Notes under the pieces: generated by a model
What the model was told of the DNA's origin: nothing
The model's database searches: none
The model's input: only the letters and a program-made list of their open reading frames with translations
Position numbers and translations under genes: made by a program
NCBI RefSeq assembly: GCF_006386545.1
Contig: NZ_SWAR01000002.1
Coordinates: 1-64,000 of the forward strand
Reading direction: 5' to 3'
DNA: 64,000 nucleotides
From: Methylibium rhizosphaerae
GTDB lineage: Bacteria > Pseudomonadota > Gammaproteobacteria > Burkholderiales > Burkholderiaceae_C
Shown here: positions 27,202-35,758 of the stretch, piece by piece
Numbering within the stretch: position 1 is the stretch's first letter
Layout of the letters: each line of letters begins with the position of its first letter

Positions 27202-29781
27202 TCAGTTGACCGTTGCGGCCGCTTCGGCGCGAGGGGCAGCTTGCGATGGAAGCACCCGCCGCAGGAACTCGGTGCGCACGTCGTGGCCGGCCTCCAGCGG
27301 GAACTTGCGTGCGAAATGACGGCCCGAGGCCAGCACCCGCGGCAGGTCGGCGGCCGCCAGCGCATCCGGCCCGGTGCCGCAGCCGTCCCAGTAGAGGGCG
27401 TGGTTGCCGGGGCGCACCACCAGCGGCAGGCCGGCGGCCTGCGCGCAACTCACCAGCGTGTGCAGGTAGGCCTCGTCGGGGATGTGCGAGCGCTCGAAGT
27501 GGCGGGTGAGCCGCGGCAGCGCGTCGCGTGTGCGCAGCAGCCAGTCCACGCCGCGGCGGCTGGCGCCGAACCACTGGCTGCCGATGGCCAGGCGCTGCCC
27601 GCCCAGGCAGCGCAGCCGCTTGCGGTGCCGCCAGGCAATGGCCATCAGCACCTGGTAGCCGACCCATTGCCGCACACGCGCCACCGGGCCGTCAGCCACG
27701 CCGGCCAGCTGCAGGTTGATGTTGTTGACCTGCGCATGCCCGGCGCGCTGCCATGCCCAGACCGTGGCCAGCCGGGCGGCACGGCGCAGCCAGCCCGGCT
27801 CGGACAGGTAGCGCCAGCCGTGGCTGAGCAGCGACTGCGGCTCATCGAGCGGGCACATGTCGATCATGAAGTCGGGCTGCTCGCGCCGCAGGTGGCTTTC
27901 GAACTCGGCCACCGGACGCACCGGCAGGCAGCTTTCGGACAGCAGCTGGAAATGCGTGACCTCGCGGTCTTCGAGCGCCCGTTCCATCAGCCGCATGGTG
28001 GCCGCCACCAGCGACCAGTCGCCCCAGGCGGTGGACACCGGGTCGCGCAGCACGGTCACGTTGGGCTGCAGCGGCTGCAGCACCGGCACCTTGGTGAAGT
28101 CGTGGTGCACGTAGACGGGGTGGGGTGCGACCGCGCGCGCGATCTCGTCGATGAACTGCTCGGACTGCTTCGACGACAGCACGCCGAAGGCGATGCGCAA
28201 CGGCCGCTGCTGCGCGCCGCCTGCAGGCGGGGTCGGCGGCGGCGCCACCGGCGGCAGGCCGCCACCCGGGCCGGCGCGACCGGCGAGGTCCTGCGCGAAG
28301 GCCCGCAGACTGGGCCCCAGCATGACCCAGGCGAGCAGCGTGAACACCAGCGCCACGAGCAATGCGGCAGCGGCCCAGTGCACACCGGCCATGCGCAGCA
28401 GCCAGCCGCCGGCCACCGAGACTGCGCCGGCCACCCCGACCAGCATGCTGCCGCGCCAGTCGTGCCGGTAGTCGTAGCCGCGCTGGCGCAGCCGCGAGAC
28501 GACCCATCGGTTGCCGGCGATGAGGCCGCAGGCGTTGGCCACCGGAAAGGCCAGCGCGCCCAGCGCCGGCAGCAGCAGCACCGCACCCAGCACCGACGCC
28601 GCCACCAACGCATTCGACGGGATGAGGTCCTCGTAGCGCTCCACCGTCTGCACCAGCACCTCGATCTGCTGGCGCTGCGTTTCCAGCAACAGCACCACGC
28701 AAAGGCCCAGCAGCACCGCGAGCGACTCGCCGGCGTACTTGCCGCCCGAGATCACCGCCAGCGACTCGCGGCCGGCCACCGCCAGCACGGCCAGCACGCC
28801 GCCCACCAGCAGCACGTTGATGAGCACCACCTGGCTGCTGACCTCGGCAATGGCGGGGAAGCTGCGCTCGCGCGCCCAGCGCGCCACGATGACAGGCCGG
28901 ATGAGCCCGACCATCAGCTGGGCCGGCAGGTAGCGCTTCAGGTATTCGTACAGCGACTGCGCGAAGCCGTAGTTCGCCACCGCGGGTGCGGACAGCATGT
29001 GGCCGGCCACCAGCCGGTTGGTGTTGCCGCCATACGGCAGGATCGCCAGGTGCTGCACATAGCCGGCCGCGGCAAACCGCACCATGGCCCGCAGGCGGCC
29101 CTGCATCCACCGGCCGTCGGCTGCGCTTTCGGTGGCGGCGGCCTTTTCGTACAGCACCTTCACCAGGCCGGCAGCCAGCACCAGCATGCAGGCGGCGTCG
29201 GCCGCGGCCTCGACGTAGATCACGTCGATGAGCGACACCTCGCCCCCGCGCTGCATCAGCCAGGCCATGCCCACCATCCGCAGCAGCGCCGCGAGCGAAA
29301 AGCCGGTCTGCGAAATGCCCTGGTGCAGGGTGGACTCGAGCACCTGCGAGAAGAAGTGCCCGGTCGAGCGCAGCACCACCACCGCCAGGAAGGCGCTCAC
29401 CACCGCGCCGCCGCCGGCAATGCCCACCAGCTGCGCCAGGCCCGATGACGCACCATGCAGCACCACCGCCAGCAGCACCATCGCCACCGTGCGCATGCCG
29501 ATGGCGCCCCAGACCAGCCGGCGCAGCGACAGGCGGTACTGCTTCTCGTAGAGCTCGGGCACGTAGCGCAGCAGCACATGCCCAAGGCCCAGGCCCGACA
29601 GCGCGGTGGCCAGTTCCACCAGCGCGACCAGCACGGTGTAGTCGGCAAAGGCCTGCAGTGACAGCGCACGCACCACCAGCACCATGGCCAGGAAGCCGCA
29701 CACGGCCGAGACGCCCTTGCCCAGCAGGAAGTGCACGATGCCGCGCCGCACCCGCTCGCCGGAATAGCGGCTGCTGATCAT
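27202..29781 (-). CDS. flippase fused to GT14 branching glycosyltransferase
   Basis: One uninterrupted 859-residue frame joins two proteins. Residues 1 to about 500 are a polytopic membrane domain with roughly 12-14 spans, like Wzx/PST oligosaccharide flippases. A Pro/Gly-rich linker (about 505-530, with PPVAPPPTPPAGG) leads into a domain of about 310 residues with Core-2/I-branching N-acetylglucosaminyltransferase motifs: VYVHHDF, AWGDWSLVAA, LLSESCLPV, GSQWFGASRR and PDEAYLHTLV. The ATG at 29781 overlaps the preceding stop (ATGA). The transferase end would face the cytosol if the span number is even. It may couple a late sugar transfer to flipping. Confidence 0.85.
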   Translation of the reverse strand: MISSRYSGERVRRGIVHFLLGKGVSAVCGFLAMVLVVRALSLQAFADYTVLVALVELATALSGLGLGHVLLRYVPELYEKQYRLSLRRLVWGAIGMRTVAMVLLAVVLHGASSGLAQLVGIAGGGAVVSAFLAVVVLRSTGHFFSQVLESTLHQGISQTGFSLAALLRMVGMAWLMQRGGEVSLIDVIYVEAAADAACMLVLAAGLVKVLYEKAAATESAADGRWMQGRLRAMVRFAAAGYVQHLAILPYGGNTNRLVAGHMLSAPAVANYGFAQSLYEYLKRYLPAQLMVGLIRPVIVARWARERSFPAIAEVSSQVVLINVLLVGGVLAVLAVAGRESLAVISGGKYAGESLAVLLGLCVVLLLETQRQQIEVLVQTVERYEDLIPSNALVAASVLGAVLLLPALGALAFPVANACGLIAGNRWVVSRLRQRGYDYRHDWRGSMLVGVAGAVSVAGGWLLRMAGVHWAAAALLVALVFTLLAWVMLGPSLRAFAQDLAGRAGPGGGLPPVAPPPTPPAGGAQQRPLRIAFGVLSSKQSEQFIDEIARAVAPHPVYVHHDFTKVPVLQPLQPNVTVLRDPVSTAWGDWSLVAATMRLMERALEDREVTHFQLLSESCLPVRPVAEFESHLRREQPDFMIDMCPLDEPQSLLSHGWRYLSEPGWLRRAARLATVWAWQRAGHAQVNNINLQLAGVADGPVARVRQWVGYQVLMAIAWRHRKRLRCLGGQRLAIGSQWFGASRRGVDWLLRTRDALPRLTRHFERSHIPDEAYLHTLVSCAQAAGLPLVVRPGNHALYWDGCGTGPDALAAADLPRVLASGRHFARKFPLEAGHDVRTEFLRRVLPSQAAPRAEAAATVN

Positions 29782-30998
29782 CCGCGTGCCCCCACGATTT
29801 CGCGATAGCGCGCATGCACCTTGCGCGCGATGACGGTGTAGGTGCGGTGCGCGGCGACCCAGCCGGGCCCGCGCGCCGCCATGGCCTCGGCCTGCTCGGG
29901 ATAGTCGAGCAGGCTGACGATGGCCTCGGCGAAGTGCTCGGCGCCCCACAAGGTGCAGACGCCGGCGCCGCTGTCGCGGATGATGGCCGACTGCTCCGGG
30001 TGGTCGTTGCACACCACCGGCCGGCCCAGCGCCATGTATTCGATGAGCTTGGTGGGCGAGGTGGAGGCGAGGATCTTGGTCGGATAGAACGGCGACAGGC
30101 ACACCGATGCGCTGGCGGCGAGGTCCCAGGCCTGCTCGATGGGGACGAAACCGGTGAAGGTGACCGAATCAGCCAGCCCCATGCTGCGCACCAGCGACTC
30201 GAGCGCGAAGCGCTCGTCGGGCGTGTCGCCCTCGCCCACCATCACCAGCGTGGCCTGCGGACATCGCTGCTTCACCAGCGCGAAGGCCCGCACGATCTCG
30301 TCGAGCCGGCGCACGGCGGACAGCGTGCCGAGGTAGACGATGCGTTGCGGCACGATGTCCTGGTGCCGCTCGCGCGTCCACTCGAGCAGGCGCGGCGGCA
30401 CACCCATCGGCACCGAGGTCATGCGCGCCAGCGGAATGCCGTAGTCGGCAAGGTCCTCGCGCATCTGCTCGCTCTGCACGAAGCAGTGGTCGGCCGCCGG
30501 CATGATCACGCGGTACAGCAGCCAGGCTGCCAGGCGCCCCTTGGTGCGCAGCAGCCAGCCCTTGAAGCCGGGGGTCTGCTCGCCCATCTCGACCGCGAAC
30601 TCGGGATACGGGAACGAGCACCAGTAGACGAACTTCTTGCGGCTCGCCCTCGCCACCACCAGCGCCACCAGCGAGGCGAGGTACTTGTCGCGCACCTGGA
30701 TCACGTCGAACTGCCCGGCGCCCGCGCGGGCGATGCCGGCCCAGTCGGCCAGCCAGTACGACAGGCGGTTCAGCCGCCGCCCCCACCAGGAGTTCCACGC
30801 CGCCGGCACATGGGCCACCTGGCCGAGGTAGCTGCGCCGCTCGCCGGCGCCGGCCTGCGCATCGCGCGCCATGTACCACTCGGTGTTCACGCCGAGGTCC
30901 TTGAGCGAATGCGCCACCAGCTCGGACAGGTCGACGCGATAGGCCGGGTAGCGGTCGTTGATGGAGTAGTACAGGCGGATCAAGAGAACGCTCTCCAA
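29778..30998 (-). CDS. GT4-family glycosyltransferase, non-ATG start
   Basis: A 406-residue GT-B transferase with a donor domain carrying GEGDTPDE and the acidic loop FYPTKILASTSPTKLIEYMALGRPVV. It acts on the repeat unit in the cytoplasm; specificity unknown. No ATG opens the frame. A TGA lies two codons before a TTG at 30998. A second TTG at 30983 has GGAG about 9 bp upstream and may be the true start, giving 401 residues. It sits 142 bp after the glycosidase gene, behind a hairpin repeat. Confidence 0.83.
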   Translation of the reverse strand: MESVLLIRLYYSINDRYPAYRVDLSELVAHSLKDLGVNTEWYMARDAQAGAGERRSYLGQVAHVPAAWNSWWGRRLNRLSYWLADWAGIARAGAGQFDVIQVRDKYLASLVALVVARASRKKFVYWCSFPYPEFAVEMGEQTPGFKGWLLRTKGRLAAWLLYRVIMPAADHCFVQSEQMREDLADYGIPLARMTSVPMGVPPRLLEWTRERHQDIVPQRIVYLGTLSAVRRLDEIVRAFALVKQRCPQATLVMVGEGDTPDERFALESLVRSMGLADSVTFTGFVPIEQAWDLAASASVCLSPFYPTKILASTSPTKLIEYMALGRPVVCNDHPEQSAIIRDSGAGVCTLWGAEHFAEAIVSLLDYPEQAEAMAARGPGWVAAHRTYTVIARKVHARYREIVGARG

Positions 30999-31060
30999 AC
31001 GTCAGCGATATGCGTTGCGAGGAGAAGGCCTTCACGCACAGAGATGCGGAGCGGCCGCCG

Positions 31061-31133
31061 CGGAACCGGCTTTGCCGGGCCGCTGGGGGCGCCCCCTTGA
31101 GGGGGAGCGCTGAAAGCGCTACGGGGGTGGGCC
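31061..31133. repeat. multi-hairpin interspersed element inside the exopolysaccharide operon
   Basis: Consecutive palindromes occur with no coding sense: CCGGC/GCCGG (31066-31078), the perfect GGGGGCGCCCCC (31085-31096), CCCCC-TTGA-GGGGG (31092-31105) and AGCGCT-GAA-AGCGCT (31106-31120). I recognise the general form from repeats scattered in genomes of related Burkholderiales. It sits between the glycosyltransferase and glycosidase genes, where it could fold in the mRNA and set 3' or 5' stability, or end part of the transcripts. Confidence 0.75.
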
Positions 31134-31140
31134 ATGTTCG

Positions 31141-32667
31141 TCAGGGCTCGACGATCGAGAACACGGAGCGCGGCGGGACACACCAGCTGCTGCGCTTGCG
31201 ATCGGCTGCCACGCTCGCGGCCTGGGTCTGCATCTCGACCTTGCGCGGCTGCGCGGCGTCGTTGTCGATGCTGGTGTCCTCGGCGGTGATGAAACGCAGC
31301 TGGGCCCGCCCGGCCGCGCGCCGCTTCGCGCCTGCCCAGTCGATGTCGAGCGCCATCGGCTGCTGTGCCCGGTTGATGCCCAGCACGCTCACCCGGCCGT
31401 CGGCGCCGCGCATGGCCACCAGCCGCTGGTCGTATCCGCCGCCGTAGCGGGCCGCCTTGGTGGGCTGGTAGTCGAGCTTCACCACGTCGTCCAGATACGC
31501 GTCGCGCAGCACCCGCATGCCCCAGTAGATCGGCGAGGCGAACAGCTTGTTGCTGCCCGCATCGCGCCGCACCAGCTGCCAGGGGCCCTGGGTGGCCAGC
31601 GCATGCCAGTTGGCGGCGGCCACGCTGGTCATGGGCATCAGCGCGAGCATGAAGTCGGCGGTGGAGATGGCACCCCCAAGGCCGCTGGCCTGGTACCAGT
31701 TGTCCTGCCACTTGGCCTTGCTGCCCTTGGGCGGCTCGGCCGGCCAGCGCGCGTGTTCGGTCACGTACACCTGTGCGTCGGGCCGCATCGCCTTCCAGGT
31801 GTCGCCGAAGTTGCGCACGTAGCCGATGGCCGACGGCACGTCGATGCCGTCGTAGTAGGGGTGGATGGCAAAGCCCTGCACCCGCGGCGCGAGCGTGCGG
31901 GCCAGCTCCTTGTTGAAGGCGGCCGTGTCCTCGGCCTTCAGGCCCCACGGCGCGCTGCGGCCATGGGCCACCCACACCGCGTCGGGCAGCACCGTGTTCA
32001 CCTCGGCGCGGGCCGCCTCGGCGCGCTCCACGTATTCGGCCGCGCCGATCTTGTAGGGCTCCCAGTCGAGCTCGTTGCCCAGTTCGAGCGCCATCACCCG
32101 GCAGCCCTTGCCGCCGGCGCAACCGAAGCCGGGCGTGCTCTTCACCACCTCGGCGAACTGCCGGCTCGGACCCTTGAGCCCGGCCGGCGGCAGCGGCTTC
32201 TTGTAGGGCCCCATCAGGTTGAGGGTGAGGATGGCGCGGCCGTCCACCGCCTGCACGAAGCGGGCGAATTCATCGGGCCCGAAGTCGGCCTTCGCATAGC
32301 GCTCGTAGTCGGCATGCAACGCGATACGCTTCTCGCGCGGTCCGCGGGTGGCCTCGCCCCAGTCGAACCAGTTCGACGGCGTGCCGCCGGGGTAGCGGTA
32401 CAGCGCCCCCTTGAAAGGCTTGAGCAGCTCGATCAGCTCGGAGCGCACCTCGCCGTCGCCTTGCAGGTAGCCCATCTGGAAGTCGCGCCACGGCACGTTG
32501 AAGCCGAACAGCTCGCGCGGCGCATTGGCGCGCTGCACCTGGTCGGCCGACACGGTGGCGCGCAGCTTCAGCGCGTCGGGCTGCTCGCAGGCCTGGGGCC
32601 AGGCCGCAGTACAGCAGAGGGAGAGCGCGCAGGCGGCCAGCAGGCGCCCGGATTCAACGCAACGCAT
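31141..32667 (-). CDS. secreted clan GH-A glycoside hydrolase (GH51-like)
   Basis: A 508-residue protein with a signal peptide (about 1-26). The segment GALYRYPGGTPSNWFDW near 90-106 recalls the RYPGG motif of GH51 alpha-L-arabinofuranosidases. ELGNELDW near 196-203 contains the GNE acid/base and YVTEHARW near 300-307 a candidate nucleophile Glu. Family assignment by motif is tentative; GH39 or GH79 relatives are possible. Encoded inside the exopolysaccharide operon, it may trim or shape the polymer in the periplasm. Its 5' end overlaps the polymerase gene by 14 bp. Confidence 0.75.
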   Translation of the reverse strand: MRCVESGRLLAACALSLCCTAAWPQACEQPDALKLRATVSADQVQRANAPRELFGFNVPWRDFQMGYLQGDGEVRSELIELLKPFKGALYRYPGGTPSNWFDWGEATRGPREKRIALHADYERYAKADFGPDEFARFVQAVDGRAILTLNLMGPYKKPLPPAGLKGPSRQFAEVVKSTPGFGCAGGKGCRVMALELGNELDWEPYKIGAAEYVERAEAARAEVNTVLPDAVWVAHGRSAPWGLKAEDTAAFNKELARTLAPRVQGFAIHPYYDGIDVPSAIGYVRNFGDTWKAMRPDAQVYVTEHARWPAEPPKGSKAKWQDNWYQASGLGGAISTADFMLALMPMTSVAAANWHALATQGPWQLVRRDAGSNKLFASPIYWGMRVLRDAYLDDVVKLDYQPTKAARYGGGYDQRLVAMRGADGRVSVLGINRAQQPMALDIDWAGAKRRAAGRAQLRFITAEDTSIDNDAAQPRKVEMQTQAASVAADRKRSSWCVPPRSVFSIVEP

Positions 32668-34153
32668 GGGCTTCCCTTTTCGCTTGCCAGGAGGCCACGC
32701 CGAACATGATGGCCGGGATGACGAAGAGCCGTGGGTCCTGGAAGGCCGGCGAGCTGATCGACAGCACCAGCGTGTAGAGCATCATCCCGGCCGCGGCCAG
32801 CCAGTAGCCGTGGGCCACGCCGTAACGCTCGCGCCGCGCGCGCGACACCGCATGGCACAGCAGCGCGAGGTAGCTCAGCAGCAGGAAGCCCGCGCCGGCG
32901 AAACCCATCTCGGCGATCGGGTTCGGCCAGTAGGTGTCCATCAGGAAGTCCTGTTTGCCGAACCACCAGTAATTGCGAAAGCCGAGTTCGTAGTACAGCG
33001 ACGCGTCGAACTTCTCGGCGCCCGCGCCGGCATAGGTGCCGAGCCCGGAGCCCAGCGGAAAGTGCTGCTGGGCCACATGGAAGGCGCCCACGAACAGCTG
33101 GGCGCGCGGGATCTCGATGGCGGTGGTGGCCGGGCCCAGGCCCCAGTAGGCCATCTCGCGCTGGATGTTGTCGGCGAACACGAACACGAACGCGACCACC
33201 ACCGGCGCGGCGACCAGCGCGACGATCATCAGGTTGCGCACCAGCTTGTCGGGCCGCGACAGCAGCACGATCACCGCCAGCGCGAGCGCGCAGGCCACCA
33301 TTTCCTGGCGCTGCACCGAACACACGATGAGCAGGCCATACACCACGACCAGCCAGCCCCAGCGCGCGCCTTCGCCGCGCACCACGCTGCAGGTGCGGCC
33401 CATGCACAGCAGCGCAAACAGCGCCGAGATGCTGGCCAGGAAGGACGGATGCTCGAACAGGCCGATGGCACGCGAGGGCAGAAGCCCGGTCGGGTCGGCC
33501 GACGGCGAACCGGCGCCGCGGTACAGGAGCTGGAAGTAGGCGCCCGGCGCGGCCCATTCGAAGATCACGAACAGCAGCATCGGCAGCCAGGCCCACTTCA
33601 CCACGCGCCACAGCCAGCGCTCGGTGCTGTCGTCCCAGCGCAGCGCGTAGCCCAGGCACACGAGCAGCAGCGGCTTCAGGTCGGAGAACAGCTGGTAGGC
33701 ACCCGCCACCGGCCGCGTGCGGCCGGCCCACGACGACACCAGCGCCAGCACCAGGCTCACGCCGAAGGCCCACACCGCCAGCTTGAGCCAGCCGGACTGC
33801 CGCACGTCGGCCGCGAAACGGCCGATGCCGAGCACCGAGATGCCCAGCAGCGCGAGCTGCCACGGCCCGAACAGGCCGACGGCGGCGACCCGGGCCAGCA
33901 TGGGCAGCCCCAGCAGGCCCGCCAGCACGATGCACAGCAGCCATTCGCGGCTGCCGTCGCCGCTGCGGTAGAGCAGCCAGGCGGCGGCCAGCAGCACGGC
34001 GCCGAGCGCGCCGAGGATGGCCAGCACCTGCCAGCCGAACAGCGTGGCGGCCGCCACTGCCAGCGCGAGCAGGCACAACACCAGCGCGTCGCGCAGCACC
34101 CACGACCAGCGCCAGCCGGAAAAAGGATTGCGCAGGCTGGAGAGTCCCTGCAT
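32654..34153 (-). CDS. O-antigen polymerase/ligase-like protein (Wzy-type)
   Basis: A 499-residue inner membrane protein with about 12 spans and a large periplasmic loop (about 320-400) rich in charged residues and Tyr/Trp/Phe, the usual Wzy/WaaL architecture. It would polymerise undecaprenyl-linked repeat units. Sequence conservation in this family is low, so the call rests on topology and on being encoded with a flippase and EpsE/F. The ATG at 34153 shares one base with the epsI stop (TGATG). Confidence 0.82.
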   Translation of the reverse strand: MQGLSSLRNPFSGWRWSWVLRDALVLCLLALAVAAATLFGWQVLAILGALGAVLLAAAWLLYRSGDGSREWLLCIVLAGLLGLPMLARVAAVGLFGPWQLALLGISVLGIGRFAADVRQSGWLKLAVWAFGVSLVLALVSSWAGRTRPVAGAYQLFSDLKPLLLVCLGYALRWDDSTERWLWRVVKWAWLPMLLFVIFEWAAPGAYFQLLYRGAGSPSADPTGLLPSRAIGLFEHPSFLASISALFALLCMGRTCSVVRGEGARWGWLVVVYGLLIVCSVQRQEMVACALALAVIVLLSRPDKLVRNLMIVALVAAPVVVAFVFVFADNIQREMAYWGLGPATTAIEIPRAQLFVGAFHVAQQHFPLGSGLGTYAGAGAEKFDASLYYELGFRNYWWFGKQDFLMDTYWPNPIAEMGFAGAGFLLLSYLALLCHAVSRARRERYGVAHGYWLAAAGMMLYTLVLSISSPAFQDPRLFVIPAIMFGVASWQAKREAHALR

Positions 34154-34851
34154 CACCGGACTTCGCTCCCCATGAGGCGCCGGCGCACCGCGGTCGGCAC
34201 GGCCGCCGCCAGCGCCCGCACGAACTCGTGCTGCACGCGGAATTCCTCTTCGAACTGGTCGCCGATGGTGGAGACGCGAAACACCAGGCCATCGGGCACC
34301 AGGCCCTGCAGGCCGTAGTGCATCTGCGCGAGCTTGCGTTGCAGCCCGCCGTCGGCCGCGCGCTCGCCCACGGTGGTCCAGTAGGTCAGCGGCTCGGGGC
34401 GCTGCGGTGCCTGGGTGATGAGGCGGCGCGCCGGGATGAGGTGGCCGTCGCCCACGTCGAGCGGCACATGCCGCACCTCGCGCACCTCGAAGCCCTGGGC
34501 CGGATAGCAGACGTCGGGCAGGTGCACCGACAGCGTGTCGCTCTGCTCGCGGCCGTAGGCGATCGAGAGCATCACCATGCGGCGTTCGGTGTCGCTCACG
34601 TAGCTGCGGCTGAGCAGCTCGGTGTAGAACTCGTCGAGCTTGGCCTGCGTCTGCGGATTGACGATGCCCCGCAGGCCGCCTTCGGCTGCCCGCCAGCGGC
34701 CGAAGCCCTTCGGCACGCTCTGCTCGAGCGCGATCGGCGGCCACAGCTCGGCCATGCGCCGGGTCGGCGTGAGCAGCGCGCCGGCCACCGAGGCGCTGCC
34801 CATCAGTGCCGAGGCCGCGGCCGCGCGCACCAGGAAGCTGCGCTTGTTCAT
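34153..34851 (-). CDS. epsI: exosortase B-associated protein EpsI
   Basis: A 232-residue EpsI-family protein that follows the exosortase gene directly, overlapping its stop by 4 bp. The N-terminus, with a twin-arginine-free signal (MNKRSFLVRAAAASALMGS), anchors or exports it. The mature domain contains LLSRSYVSDTERRMVMLSIAYGREQSDTLSVHLPD-like family features. In many species EpsI is fused to the exosortase or encoded beside it, and it is needed in EPS/PEP-CTERM processing; its enzymatic role is not settled. Confidence 0.88.
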   Translation of the reverse strand: MNKRSFLVRAAAASALMGSASVAGALLTPTRRMAELWPPIALEQSVPKGFGRWRAAEGGLRGIVNPQTQAKLDEFYTELLSRSYVSDTERRMVMLSIAYGREQSDTLSVHLPDVCYPAQGFEVREVRHVPLDVGDGHLIPARRLITQAPQRPEPLTYWTTVGERAADGGLQRKLAQMHYGLQGLVPDGLVFRVSTIGDQFEEEFRVQHEFVRALAAAVPTAVRRRLMGSEVR

Positions 34852-35741
34852 GCCTGCACCCTGTGCCTGTTGCGCCATTGGAGTCCCAGGCGGATGAGCG
34901 AGTCCACGGCCACCGTGAGGAACAGCGCCACCACGAACAGCACGATGCCCGAGAAGCCGTGCAGGAAGCCCTGCCCGGCCTCGTCGCCCAGGTGGTAGGT
35001 CACCAGGCACAGCGTGATGACGCGCACCACGTTGGCCGAGAACGAGATGGGCACGATCAGCACCGCGAGCGTGACGTTGCGCGCCAGCGACTGGTGCTTG
35101 AACACGTTGAGGTACAGCAGACCCAGCGCCTCGAGCGCGAACAGCGTGTTGAGGCCGGCACAGGCATCGGCCACCAGCAGCTGGTACTGGCCCACCTGCA
35201 GGGTGACGCCGTTGCGCGCGATCGGGTAGCCCAGCAGGTGCAGCACCTGTTCGGCGACGACGGACACGCCCATCTTCATCGGCTGGGTGAGCGTGTCCAC
35301 CACCACGCCGGGCAGCGGAATCAGGAAGAGCAGGAAGAACAGCGCGAAGGTCAGCGGCCGCAGGCCGGCCGGCCCCTTGAGCAGCAGCACGATGGCGATG
35401 AGCACCGGGATCATCGAGCCGATCTCGAACAGCAGCACGTCCTGCGAGCGGCCGAAGGCCTGCATCAGCACGGCCGGCACCAGCATCAGCCAGCCCAGCC
35501 ACGGCATCGGCGCATCGGGCGTCTTCATCACGTCGGCCCAGCGGCGGGCGATGAGCCACACGGCCAGCGCGAAGACGATGGGGCCGTGGCCCTGCTGGTC
35601 GGTGGCCCACACGCCGTGGGCCAGGCGCCAGACGGTGGGGCCGTACAGGGCGATGAGGCCGGCGCCGGCCACCAGCCAGGGCAGGCTGGCCGCCTTGACC
35701 TCGGGCGCAAGCCGCGGCGAGAAGGAGGGGTTCAAGGCCAT
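34848..35741 (-). CDS. xrtB: exosortase B (XrtB/EpsH-type)
   Basis: A 297-residue, eight-span membrane cysteine protease/transpeptidase. The catalytic Cys lies in LLVADACAGLNTLFALEALG, the Arg in VPISFSANVVRVITL and the His in GQGFLHGFSG. Exosortases cut and attach proteins bearing a PEP-CTERM tail to the cell surface, often in species with exopolysaccharide. The B-type assignment follows from the neighbours epsD to epsI. The ATG at 35741 is the only start that avoids a long overlap with epsG. Confidence 0.92.
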   Translation of the reverse strand: MALNPSFSPRLAPEVKAASLPWLVAGAGLIALYGPTVWRLAHGVWATDQQGHGPIVFALAVWLIARRWADVMKTPDAPMPWLGWLMLVPAVLMQAFGRSQDVLLFEIGSMIPVLIAIVLLLKGPAGLRPLTFALFFLLFLIPLPGVVVDTLTQPMKMGVSVVAEQVLHLLGYPIARNGVTLQVGQYQLLVADACAGLNTLFALEALGLLYLNVFKHQSLARNVTLAVLIVPISFSANVVRVITLCLVTYHLGDEAGQGFLHGFSGIVLFVVALFLTVAVDSLIRLGLQWRNRHRVQA

Positions 35742-35758
35742 GTGGGAAACCAGCGACG

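Noticed and set aside
27202-29781. Fusion as a sequencing or assembly artefact
   Set aside because: Nothing in the linker suggests it: both domains read in frame without a stop and the linker is composed like natural Pro-rich linkers. It still deserves confirmation.
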